A DNA stretch of 64,000 nt, from contig CM034244.1 of assembly GCA_019916065.1 (NCBI GenBank), forward strand, positions 36,460,877 to 36,524,876. Reading direction: 5' to 3'. This DNA comes from Vitellaria paradoxa (lineage: Eukaryota; Streptophyta; Magnoliopsida; Ericales; Sapotaceae). Under the pieces are notes generated by a model. The model worked only from the letters and a program-made list of their open reading frames with translations. It had not been told where the DNA came from and searched no databases. The position numbers and the translations under genes are program-made. Of the stretch, positions 11,610 through 22,246 are shown piece by piece (the stretch's first letter is position 1; each line of letters starts with the position of its first letter).

Positions 11610-12660
11610 GGGAAACTACTACTCTCATCTTCCAGATAGAGCGTTGCAGCACACCTTGGCTGTACTTCATGCCCAGTTTTTGCTCAGGATGGATCAGAAA
11701 GATTGGTTATGAATGAATTAAATGAGGACTGATTTGTTGAGGTTTTTAGTGCTGTTTAGAGGATATTTAAGAGACATTGTTATTGATGTGCAATGAGGCA
11801 ATAAGAGAAACAGAAGCCCAACGTTGCAGAGGGCTAAATTAAAATTTTGGAATTTGTATTTTGACAGTGAATTTGTTCAATATAAAAATAGCTTGAATTC
11901 TTTGATCTATACATATATATGTATCATTTTTTGAATGCATAAGAACTTCATTTATGTTCGGCATAAGCTGGATGTTTACTTCCTCTCTATTTGGGCCGCT
12001 TCAATCCGTCGATCTATCTTTCGGATTTCCTCGAAGTTCAACCATATTGCCTGGAGAAGGGTTCATCCAATCCAAGAGAACAAAAACAAATAATGAATAT
12101 TAGTATTGGTCCTGAACAAATAAAACTATATTTGCCAAAGACTACGTTTGATTTACCAGAGAAAGTTGGGAAACTTTTTTTTTTTTTTCTTCTTCTTCTT
12201 CTTAAGAAAGTGAAAAAATAGTAATTGTTTGTTTACTTGAAAATTTTAAATTTTAAAGAAACATTCTACATTTTTTGGAAAAGGTAGGAAAATTACTTCC
12301 AATGTCTTTATTGGGAATTATTTTCCAAATTTCGGTTAGTTTTTTTATTTTTTTCACTTATTCAAAACATCGTGCAATCTATTTAAAATTTTGAATTTAG
12401 ATAAAGTTTAATATTCATATTTATTAACTCTCTGAGTGGGTCCTTTATTCTTTTCTTTCCTTTCCATATTTAATGGCTAAATATATTTTCAAGTTCTTTA
12501 CCCAAAACAACTTAAAATTTTTTGAAAAAGAGAAATTTCCCCACAAATATTTTCCTAAAAAGGAAAAAAAAAAAAAAAAAAAAAAAACCACCTATAATTT
12601 TATTTTCAGGTTAAACAAACATGGCATGTTTTCTGCATATATATATATATATATATATAT

Positions 12661-12818
12661 ATTACTATTATATGACAAACATCAGATTTTGGTGAAGCCA
12701 AAAATTTAATTAAGTGGTGAAGCCAAAACTAAATTTATAAAAAGCAGTGCAGTTTGGGCTAAATTTGTAAGATATAATAATTTCAAATTTAAAAAAGTAA
12801 TTATATAGTATCAAATAA

Positions 12819-12857
<39 letters not shown>

Positions 12858-13650
12858 TTTACGTAACCATTTACAACATTATCACTTTAAAACAAGAAGA
12901 ATTTCAAATTCTGTCCAAGACTACTATAGAGCAAACACTAGGTTTTGGTGAAGCAAAAAATTTAATGAAGTAGTTAAGCCAAAGTTAAATTTATAAGCGG
13001 TGAAGTTAGGACTAATTTGTAAGATAGAGATAATTTTAAATTAAAAAAATAGTTATATAGTATCAAACAAGTTTTTCTTTTTTTTTTTTTTTTTTTTTTC
13101 ACGTACATTTTAAAACAAGAAGAAATTCAAATTCGTTTTAGACTAGATAATGACTACTCTAAGATGAAAAGATGAAACACTTCTCAAAGATAATTACTAC
13201 CATAAGATGAAAAGATGGTAACTGCCATTGCCATTTGGGTGATTTGTAGAGAGTCTATTGCATAGTTGCTATATAATAAGATAAATCATGCTTGGTTAAA
13301 GAGAGAGATTACGGTAATTTTTTAAAAATTTTACATATTTGAGAAATACGATTTTTCATTGGTTTAGAGAGAAAAAAATAAAGATATGTTATTATTTTAA
13401 AACAAGAAGAATTTCAAATTCTCTCCGAGACTAAATTTTGAACTGAATTTACTGACAAATTGATAAACACTTTTCAAAGATGATGACTATTCTAAGATGT
13501 AAAGATCAAACACTTTGCAACTTGCATATTTGTCATATCTATACTTTTATACTATTATAGAGCAATCACCGATATTTGATGAATCTCATATTCTTATGAA
13601 ACGTGAAGTTCATATTTTTTGAATTGACAAAAATACCCCTGAAGCCAAAT
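12661..13650 (+). repeat. Three diverged copies of a Helitron-like repeat
   Basis: Copies begin near 12661, 12918 and 13546, each with ctattatagagcaaacac or a variant followed by ggttttggtgaagc and aaatttata blocks. The first two also share a tail ending in ttatatagtatcaaa. The third is preceded by tctatacttttatactattatag. The same 5' words occur at 36828 (minus) and 37636 (plus). TCTATACTATTATA resembles plant Helitron 5' ends. No 3' hairpin/CTRR end was identified. Confidence 0.5.
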
Positions 13651-13838
13651 ACATATGCAGTATTACTTTTAAAAAGTAAGAATATAATAGTTAATTTATA
13701 ATATATTAAAATTTAAAAATTTTCAAATTTAAAAATTCCATTATCATGTTCAAATTAAAAAAAAAAACGTGCCACCACCACAATAATATCAATATGATTG
13801 TGACAACAATGGGTGGACTTGTCCAAGAAACAATTAAC

Positions 13839-13979
13839 TTGCATTTGCAAGGCAAAAAGAAACAATTTTCAAGATAGTTTCAGGATCACAGGTTATTTTT
13901 CTTGCATTTGCATGGCAAAAAGAAACAATTTTCACGATAGTTTCAGGATCACAGGTTATTTTTCTTGTATTTGCATAGA
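13839..13979 (+). repeat. 63-bp tandem repeat, 2.2 copies
   Basis: Units start at 13839, 13902 and 13965 (partial), each opening ttgcatttgca.ggcaaaaag and holding gatagtttcaggatcacagg. The 63-bp period is a multiple of three, so it gives an open frame with a 21-residue repeat. I see no other sign of coding. Confidence 0.9.
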
Positions 13980-15591
13980 AATTTTCCTTCAGAATCTCGT
14001 AATGAACTTCTAGCCTCAATAGAAGCACAAAAGTAATCAACCATGGGATTTACCATAAAAATACAATAAAATTGAATTGCCATTGTAGCAAACCATTTTT
14101 GCTTGAAGCATCAACTGACACAAGCATGTGTGCAGTCTCTGTTTCCAAAACTAGAGTACTATTACTTTTATTTTTATTTATTAATTAATTAATTTATTAT
14201 TATTATTATTATTTGATGCGTGTGTGGGTGAGATATATATGTAGCAAGCACTAGAATGCATCCCATGGTGACAGAAGATGATAACTCGAATTTACATCAT
14301 AGAGAACACGTGCTAAAAAGGGATTCCATAAAGTAGAGAAGCAAACCAAATATTATACGTTTATTGGCTATATATTTGATATGGGAGATTAGATGATGGA
14401 GTATAAGTACTATTGGATAATATGTGAGATTAAATATAATATGAGATTAATTTTTATATGAGATTATTTTTTAGTGTTTGGTTGATGGGTTACAAAGTGA
14501 TACAGAAGATGTGATTTAATGAGGGTGATACGAAATAATTTTGATACTTTAGATTTTGGAGGGAAGTAAATCCGGGGATGGAAGATATGTAATATCACCA
14601 TCCCCATGATATTACTTAACCCCATCTTAAGGGATAAGTAGTGTAATCTGAAGTTTTAATACCTCAAATCAAACATAAGATTAAGGTTAACTTGATCAGA
14701 AATAGTCTAATCGTCCCAAAATAATCCAGCAAACAAACACAGCTTAAGTATATAATTATTGTTTTTCCGTGATTATTTAGAACTATTTCATCAATCCATT
14801 ATGCAAATACACCATAACCAAAACAAATAAGATATATTTTTATTCCATAATTATTCTTATCTTTTTTATATTAACAAAAATATCCCAAATCCTATTTAAT
14901 AGTTATCCTTATTCTTATATATATATATATATATATATCAAAATGTTAAAAAAAAAAATTCTCACGGCCTCTAGTAATAAGATAGATTGGAGAGATTATG
15001 GTAATTTTTTAAAAGTTTCACATATTTTGAAAAATACCGTTTTCATTAGTTTAGATATTTAGAGAGAGAAAAAATAAAAATAGTCTAGGGGAGAGAGAAT
15101 AGGAAAAAGATATAAATACGGAGATGAAAATTAGGATTAAATAAGGATTAAAGATTTGTTAAATATAAATAAGGAGAAACAAATGAGAGATAATTATAAT
15201 TTTAGATTGTGAAAGTTCGAATGGAAATTGTTTTAAATTATTTATTATAAATTTAAATAGATATTTTGGATTAATAAAGTTACGTAGATAATCTATACTA
15301 AAGAATACTAATAAATTTACAATCAAGATAAATTTGTATTTTTTATTTTTCAACAAATTAAAGTTTTTTTAAATACTTTAGTTTTTGTTTGTTTTTATTT
15401 ATGACTATGAAGTTTTATATATATATATATTTTAGTTTTTTTGTTTTTGCTAAGTAAACGGTTTTTAATGTTTTGTTTTTAATTCTGCTATTTATTTATG
15501 AAGTTTTTGTATATTTTCACATTTTTATTTTTTTATAATTTTAAGAATAAATTTTTATAAAATAAATTATTTTTTTCACGCACACCTGCTT

Positions 15592-15618
15592 CTAGTGTGT
15601 GTGTGTGTGTCTAAATAC

Positions 15619-15656
<38 letters not shown>

Positions 15657-18600
15657 CTACCATGGTGGTTGCTATAGAATGCTTTGGAAATCCTGCGTAG
15701 AATGGGCGTACTCCTTGTGACTTCCAAAGTTTGAGGGCACAATCAAGAAGTCCAGTATATGGGTACTTCCCACTTGCGTCGGGCCTTGTACTTTTCAGGG
15801 TTGCATAGACATTGAAAATCGGCGTAGAACAAGCTGCACCATAAAACCCGGAAACAGCGCCTGCCCCTACACAATTATCAAACAAAAACAAAACAAAGTG
15901 GAAAACCTCAAAAAAAAAAAAAAAAATCATAAAGATGGAAATTAAGAGGGAAAATCTCCAACTAACCCTAGCTAACGTTGGAACTACAAATGGGCATATC
16001 ACTGCAGCGGCTAAAACGTAAAATATCAAGAATTCAGGACCATTAATTTAGATATGTCAAGAGGGCGGGTATGATATTTTTTGTTCCTGTCCCCATTTAG
16101 TAATACCCTTACCTGTTCCCATTTTCATCCTCGTTTTGGGGAAAAATTTTTTCTCATACTCGTCCCCACAAGATAATGAATTCCCCATCCCCGTTCTCGT
16201 TTACCCGCTAAGTATACTAACTATTACAAATTATATATTATATGTATAAAATAAATATTTAAAATTATTATATATATTAAATAAAAATATATATTACATA
16301 TATATATTAAATAAAAATTATAAAATTTATATATAAATCTTTGACTTTGACTAGTGTACTTAACCAAAAAGGAAGAGACCTTTATTTATAACCTTATAAG
16401 ACCTCCACTTCTTTATAAAAAACCGATGTGAGACTTCTAAAAATACCACCAAACCAAACTAAACCAAGCCTTTTCTCACTAGGTGGGGTCGGCTATATGG
16501 ATTTGTCGACGCCAATTTGATCTGTCTAGGGGCATGTCTTGCGATAAATCTAGGTAGGTTAAGTCATGTTTAATGGTTTCTTTCCAGCTTCTCTTGAGTC
16601 TTCATCTACCTCTCCTACTCCTCACAATCTCCATACTTTCACACCTTCTAACAGGTGCCTCTGCTGAACGCCTTCTAATATGGCCAAACCATCTTAATCG
16701 ATTTTCTCTTATTTTATCTTCAATCGGTGCTATTTCTACTTTGTCCCTAATCTCCTCGTTCCTAATCCTATCTTTCCTTGTAATCCCGCACATCCACCTT
16801 AACATTCTCATCTCCGCAACTACCATCTTCTGACCATGATTATGCTTTACTGCCCAACACTCTGATCCATATAGCAGCGCTGGTCTAACCACTACCTTAT
16901 AATACTTTCCTTTCACCTTGAGGGGGATTTTTCGGTCGCACAAAACCCCCGAAGCACTCCTCCATTTGGTCCATCCGGCTTGAATCCTGTGACTTACATC
17001 AGTATTAATCCCTCCATCTTGTTCCACCATAGATCCAAGGTACTTAAATTTATCTTTCTCTACAATCTTTGGTGTGCCTAAACTTACTTCTATACTACTC
17101 GTTATCCTACTTTGACTAAACTTACATTCCATATATTCCGTCTTGCATCGGCTTAGCTTAAACCATTTTGTCTCTAACGTATCCCGCCACAATTCTAGCT
17201 TAGCATTCACTCATTCTCTCGTCTCATCTACTAAAACAATATCATCTGCAAATAGCATACACCACGGCACCTCATCTTGAATATGTCTTGTAATCTCATC
17301 CATAACTAAAGTAAACAAGTACGGGCTTAACGCTGAGCCTTGATGTAAACCAATCGTGATAGGGAACTCATTAGTCTCTCCACCAGTCGTCCATATAGAT
17401 GTCATAGGTCTATCATACATGTCCTTTATCGCCTCAATATATGCGACACACGCTCCTTTCTTTTCTAATACTCTCCATAGAATCTCCCTAGGAACCCGAT
17501 CATATGCCTTCTCTAAATCGATGAATATCATATGTAAATTTTTTTGACCTTCTCTATACTGTTCCATTAACCTACTTCTAAAGATACCACCACGCCAACA
17601 AAATTAACAAATAAATATTTAAATGGGTACAGGGCGGGGTGGGACTATCAAACCCGTTCCCGTCCCCGTCCCCGTCCCCATCCCCATCCCCATCCCCGTC
17701 TCCGCCCCCATACCCATTCAGATAACATTTCAAATTTTCATATCCGTCCCTATTCCCGCTACTAACATCCTCATACCCTCCCCGAACGGGACAGGTGAAG
17801 CAGGTATCCACCAGGTACGGGTATGTTTGACATCCCTACATTAATTTTAATTTTAATCAATTTAAATTCAGATCTATTGATATTTTTCGCTTTAACCCTT
17901 GCAGTGCAAAAATCATTGCAGCAGCCTTCTCTATCTGCTCGACATTAATATATCATGGCATCTCCACCAATAATTTAGTTTACGCCTCAGACATGAAGTT
18001 ATTGGAGTCTAAAAACTTAATGGAGTGAATGCAGAGAGTTTTGAATGCACTAATGATTAAGAAGAAGACATTACCCAGTATGGTTCCAATTTCATCTAAA
18101 CCAAGAGATTCGCTAAAATAGTTGTAGCTTCGATTATATGAAACCAGCCTGCCCACGCTCATCGCCACGAAACAACTTGTGGCACGGCGCCCATCTTTCC
18201 ACAATGCTAAAACCCCCTGATCTTTTGCTGCATAGCAGATATTTCGGAGTATGTTCGAACGAGTAGCATCAGAGGTCATGAGGTTTCTAGCCAAATATAC
18301 CGGAGTGCGAATACAGGCTGCAAGTGCTCCGGATGCCAACCCACAGCAAACTTCTTGATGGAGAGTCAGTGGCATTGTTTTATTAGCAGCTTCTACTATT
18401 CTTGTCAAAGTCCTGTTGCAGCAAAGACAAGTTATCACAAACAAATAGATCTAACCTTCACCTTTTGAGGCTTCTGGTGCGAATCACACATAGCTTAATT
18501 AATTTAAAAATGTTGGCTAAAACATTAGTGAACCCACACAGTGGCGACACATTAAACATAAAATAATGTATTTGAAAAAAATGATTATTTTAATATAACA

Positions 18601-21600
18601 GTATCAATATTTAGCAAGCACCCAGCCATCCTTTAGAGTGTGAATTTTTGTGGAAAGGTAAAGTTGCTTCTTTGCAACTTGGAGATTGTAGATTCAATGC
18701 TCGAAAACCGTCCCTTCAATTATTGGGGTAACCGCATACGTGGCCCCTTCCCAAACCCAGCTTGGGAAAATTGGTAACCCAGCATGGAATTAGAGTTTTA
18801 ATTCTTTCAAGTCTTGTTATCAACATTTATTTTATTCTATGTTTATTGTTTTGCACTTTGTTTATATTGGTGCATCTTATTCGATTAAATTTGTTTGTCT
18901 CTCCTCTAGGTGTAGGTCGAGAATGGGTGTGAAAAAAGTATGGAAATAGTTTGATATATATTTTTTGTGTCTATTTACTAATATCATAAGTTTTTAGAAT
19001 AATTAATAATTTAAAAGGAACCTTTTGGTTACATGAATAGAGATACTCGATTTCATTATAAATATTCCCGGTCGAGCAACAAATGATTTGATTGGGGTTA
19101 TTTTAGGATCTAAGATTTTTGGAGTTTATTTATTTAATTAACTTAGTTATTGGGATTTTATTCTAAACACAATTATTTTGGTACACTAGACTTTGTAAAT
19201 ATCGTGAGACCAATTAATTAGAATATCGTTGGAATGACACGTATGGAAGACGATTTAATCCGGGAATCCAATTACCCGTATCACTCTTGACCGAAATAGA
19301 AAGGGCACAAGATTTGAAAAATAAACCCAGTTCAAACCTCTCTATGAGCCCGTGTTCCTCTGCCCTCCTGATTAGTCTGCTAGAGACTTCCATCACCAAC
19401 AAAAATAAATATGAGGAAAGTGTGGATCCCCTACATCAAACCCCCGGAAGAAATTAGGATTCTTTGAAGGTTTGCTCACTCTCTCTTTGTTGATGACACC
19501 ATTGTTTTTTGTGACTCAGATATTGTTTAGTTGGGCCATCTAAGATTCATACTTCTATGTTTTGAAGCAATCTTAGGCTTGAGGGTGAACTTGGGAAAAT
19601 TAGAGATCCTTTCTGGGCAAATTAAGTACAAAGACAGGCAAGTCTAGAAAGGAGTGGAGGAAAAATTCCAGTAGAGATTAGTGAGATGGAAGAAAATCTA
19701 TTTATCTATATAAGGGGAATTAAGTCACCTTGAATAGTTAAACTGAAATTGGCAAGGGAACATCCACAAAAATTTGTAATAAACTCTTTTCACGAGTATG
19801 CAAGGCATGAGAGCACTTACTCGAATGATCCAAGCTCAACACTTGTGTATGCAGCAAAAGGGACCCACCGCCTCCGCATCCGCTGGTCAATTAAATTGCA
19901 ATTCAAACAATAAATTAATGAAGATAACAACCAAAAAGCCTTATCTACAATAGAAAAAAAAAGAAATGTTCAATAATTGAATATGGATCATAAAACTCCT
20001 TACATTTGTAAGAGAATAAAGCAGGCTATTAAAGTTGCGAAAAATGTAACTAATGGTTAAAAATAGGAGCTTCCAAGCAAACAATGCATAGCAGAAAAAA
20101 TAACTTCCAACAGTTCACTTTTTTTTTTCTTCTTTTTTTTTTGGTGGGTGCCAATATTTCAAATCTAACACTATGACAATATTTTATAGACCAAATTACT
20201 AATTAAAAAGACTAGCTAGGAAATATTGAAGGCATCAAAACACAAGGTTTCCAAATTAGCATCCTCAAGAACTATATTTATTTAACTAGTCTGTTATATC
20301 ACCATTCAACATCTCAATCAAGCTTTTTAGCTTTTTCATATTAATGTTAATTTAGTAAAAACAAAATTTGGAAATGGTAGGAAGTAAAATGTCACATCGT
20401 AAAGAATTGAACTCAATTTGTTTAGATGAAGCAAAGTAGGAAGACAAGAAAAGAAGGGAGCAAGGAAGAGGAAGAAAGGAAAGAAAGGGATAAAAGGGAG
20501 GAGTGGGGGGCAGCCAATAATCAGTTCCAATAAATTTAAGATACATCCATATTATTCCTTCTCAAAAACACTTGTCCAAATAACTCAAATTCAAATTATA
20601 AACTATTCCATGCATAAAACATTTAAGTTGCAGTAATATGAAATTGAGAATATTAGTAATAGAGTTTTGTTAAGAAATATTAAGTTTGGATTTTAATATT
20701 TTAATAAGAGTATCACTGTTCAAAATTATATAAATCCACAAGAATCCTGCAAATCAGAATGTTCAAAAAAATCTAAACAAAACGCCCACTCATGGTCATG
20801 GATTATGAGGTATTCAACAAACATCTGAAAACCCATCACTTAAAAACTCCCAAATACGATTCATATGAACATGCTTATATTTAAACATCCCTCAGAACTC
20901 TGCTCAGAACTCATGAATTTTTTACTCTCAAGCATACTCGGCTTCATCTTGGGTACTTCATTTTTAGGATGATGATGATGATGATGATGATATATATATA
21001 TATATATATAAAGGAAACAAAGATGGTAATATAGCAATTTATATTTAGTATATACACTTTTTGCGCGCGTTTGTAAATCAGCAGCAAGCCTTAAAAAAGT
21101 GATACATATATTTGGGGGGAAATATGGTATGCTGGAGGAGAGGGGAGGAATGAACCTTGAACATGATGGAGTAAGATGAAAGGAGATGCTTGAACTGGGA
21201 GGCACCTGTTCCTTTTGCCAGATGATAAACGGGACGAGTGGGGGGCAGCCAAAGGAGGGCAAGCAAATTCGACGTTCTCAAAATTATTCTGTGGCCAATA
21301 ATGAGTTCCAATAAATTTAAGTTACATCCGTACTTTTCCTTTAAAAAACAATTGTCCAAATAACTCAAATTCAAATTATAGACTATCCTGTATATATAAC
21401 ATCTAAACTACAGTAACGTAAAACTGAGAATATTAGCAATAGGGTTTTATTAAAAAATATCAAATTTTAATTTTAATATTTTAACGAGAGTATCACTATT
21501 CAAAATTATATAAATCCATAAGAATCCTACAAATCGGGGTGTTCAAAAAATCTGAACAAAACACCGGCTCATAGTTATGGGTTATGAGATGCTCAACAAA

Positions 21601-22246
21601 CACCTCAAAACCCATTCAGTTCGCATGAATATGCTCATACTCTAAACACCCTCAGAACCCATGAATTTTTAACTCTCAAAACACACTTCCCTCCATCCTG
21701 GGTACTTCATTTTTAGGTTTATGATGAAATGAAAATAAATAAATAAATAAAATAAACAAAAAACGACGAAAATGGTAATATAGCAATTTATATTTGGTAT
21801 ATACACTTTTTTGTGTATGTTTGTAAACCAGCAGCAACCCTAAAAAAGTGATACATATATTTGGGGGGAAATATGGTATGTTGAGCGAGAGAGGAGGAAT
21901 GAACCTTGAGCATGGTGAAGTAAGATGAAAGGAGATGCTTGAACTGGAAGGCACCTGTTCCTTTTGCCAGATGATACGACGTGAAGGCAGAAAAGTAAAT
22001 CTGATAAGATGTGAGGAATCCAGCCATTCCACCATTCACAAAAGGATCCACACTAATTGCCCAAACTTCATTATTATTGCTGGAAGGAGGAGGACGACCT
22101 TTCATGGGCTCCTCCTCCTCTTCCACAACAACCAACTTCTCATTCTCTTGATGATTTACTGCTGCTGCTGCTGCTCCTGCTCCTCCTCCATCTCCATCCT
22201 TGAAATCACCAGACCCAGTTGTTGGTTCAGGGAGTTTTTCCACCAT
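15592..22246 (-). CDS. Diverged DTC-like mitochondrial carrier paralog
   Basis: Visible exons on the minus strand: 22246-21905 (ATG start, 114 codons), 19882-19821 (62 nt), 18412-18075 (338 nt), 15866-15661 (206 nt). If the last intron is not spliced, the frame runs to a stop at 15592. Exon phases and the 62-nt exon match the intact DTC gene to the right exactly, and indels are in frame (exon 4 is 24 nt shorter, exon 5 is 9 nt shorter). Exon 1 keeps PFVNGG but has about 50 extra N-terminal residues (Gly/Ala run, then EEEEE) and an unrelated tail. The carrier motif PX[DE]XX[KR] is lost in all three repeats (TPVYLARN and TPIFNVYA in the second and third). No equivalents of DTC exons 2 and 6 were found. 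It is either a young pseudogene with frames still open or a changed-function carrier. Confidence 0.5.
15598..15650. repeat. (TG)n/(AG)n compound microsatellite
   Basis: tgtgtgtgtgtg followed by acacagagagagag. It lies directly past the last visible exon of the DTC-like paralog and would encode its low-complexity tail if the final intron is retained. Confidence 0.85.
16049..17838. mobile_element. Non-autonomous hAT-like element with 8-bp TSD, carrying a nested LINE
   Basis: The left terminus TAGATATGTCAA and the right terminus (read inward) TAGGGATGTCAA form 12-bp inverted repeats. They are flanked by a perfect 8-bp target-site duplication CATTAATT at 16041-16048 and 17839-17846, as for hAT transposons. 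The core holds short GC-rich repeats of the type cccgtccccgtcccc (17640-17720) near the right side. Without the nested LINE it is about 650 bp. It lies in the intron between the last two visible exons of the DTC-like paralog. Confidence 0.8.
16452..17573 (-). mobile_element. 5'-truncated RTE-type LINE with 19-bp TSD
   Basis: Minus-strand reverse transcriptase C-terminal half. It includes [28 protein letters not shown] and the catalytic FADDIVLV, followed by the typical thumb/C-terminal region ending IHIADPT near 16470. Only two in-frame TGA stops (17211-17213 and just after RSRRGR near 16602) interrupt one continuous frame. The flanking duplication acttctaaaRataccacca (16433-16451 and 17574-17592) has one mismatch in 19 bases. 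It inserted into the hAT-like element around it, so it is the younger of the two. Confidence 0.85.
18650..18795 (+). mobile_element. tRNA-derived SINE
   Basis: The sequence ggtaaagttgcttctttgca, acttggagattgtagattca, gtcccttc...ggggtaaccgcatacgtggccccttcccaaaccca follows the layout of plant AuSINE-like elements: tRNA-like head with a degraded B box, then a GGGTAAG.CTGC.TAC / CCCTCCCC body. It is in the intron between the 62-nt and 338-nt exons of the DTC-like paralog. Exact ends and TSDs were not resolved. Confidence 0.6.
19214..19440 (-). mobile_element. L1-type LINE reverse transcriptase fragment (minus)
   Basis: Minus-strand translation gives [20 protein letters not shown] followed by [12 protein letters not shown]. 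This matches the plant L1 reverse transcriptase block just before the catalytic DD motif (DPLSP.LF.L.ME.LS.....A...G.I.GF..G). It is a short relic facing the plus-strand LINE fragment at 19450-19740. Confidence 0.6.
19450..19740 (+). mobile_element. L1-type LINE reverse transcriptase fragment (plus)
   Basis: Plus-strand translation gives [14 protein letters not shown] then a stop, [20 protein letters not shown], and later [12 protein letters not shown]. This is the L1 catalytic FADD-equivalent block with the following thumb region. It starts about where the minus-strand fragment ends in the protein order, so the two may be one element with an inverted 5' part. No 3' end is present. Confidence 0.6.
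20489..21977. repeat. ~745-bp direct tandem duplication covering the DTC-like exon 1 end
   Basis: Copy 1 spans about 20489-21230 and copy 2 about 21231-21977. They share gaagtaagatgaaaggagatgcttgaact-type blocks near their right ends, ttccaataaatttaag near the left, and colinear sequence between. Copy 2 includes the 3' end of exon 1 of the DTC-like paralog with its donor. Copy 1 repeats that exon end, so the gene carries a duplicated partial exon. A GAT/TA microsatellite grew in copy 1 and an AAAT one in copy 2. Confidence 0.8.

Larger units (their letters stand above)
11610..15591. other. Intergenic region between EF-P and DTC-like paralog
   Basis: No gene is seen. The left ~300 bp is the probable EF-P 3' UTR. 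The rest is AT-rich repeat DNA: poly-A/T runs, AT and ATT microsatellites (ATT array near 12821-12857), Helitron-like repeats, a 63-bp tandem repeat and a possible MITE (14362-14746, ends ggctatatatttg and caaacaaacacagctt). The two flanking genes converge on it. Confidence 0.7.

Noticed and set aside
16573..16833. Plus-strand 86-codon hydrophobic open frame
   Set aside because: Antisense of the RTE LINE coding region.
20861..21374. Overlapping minus-strand open frames with [15 protein letters not shown] text
   Set aside because: Frames created by the 745-bp duplicated block in the paralog's intron; they have low complexity and no homology.
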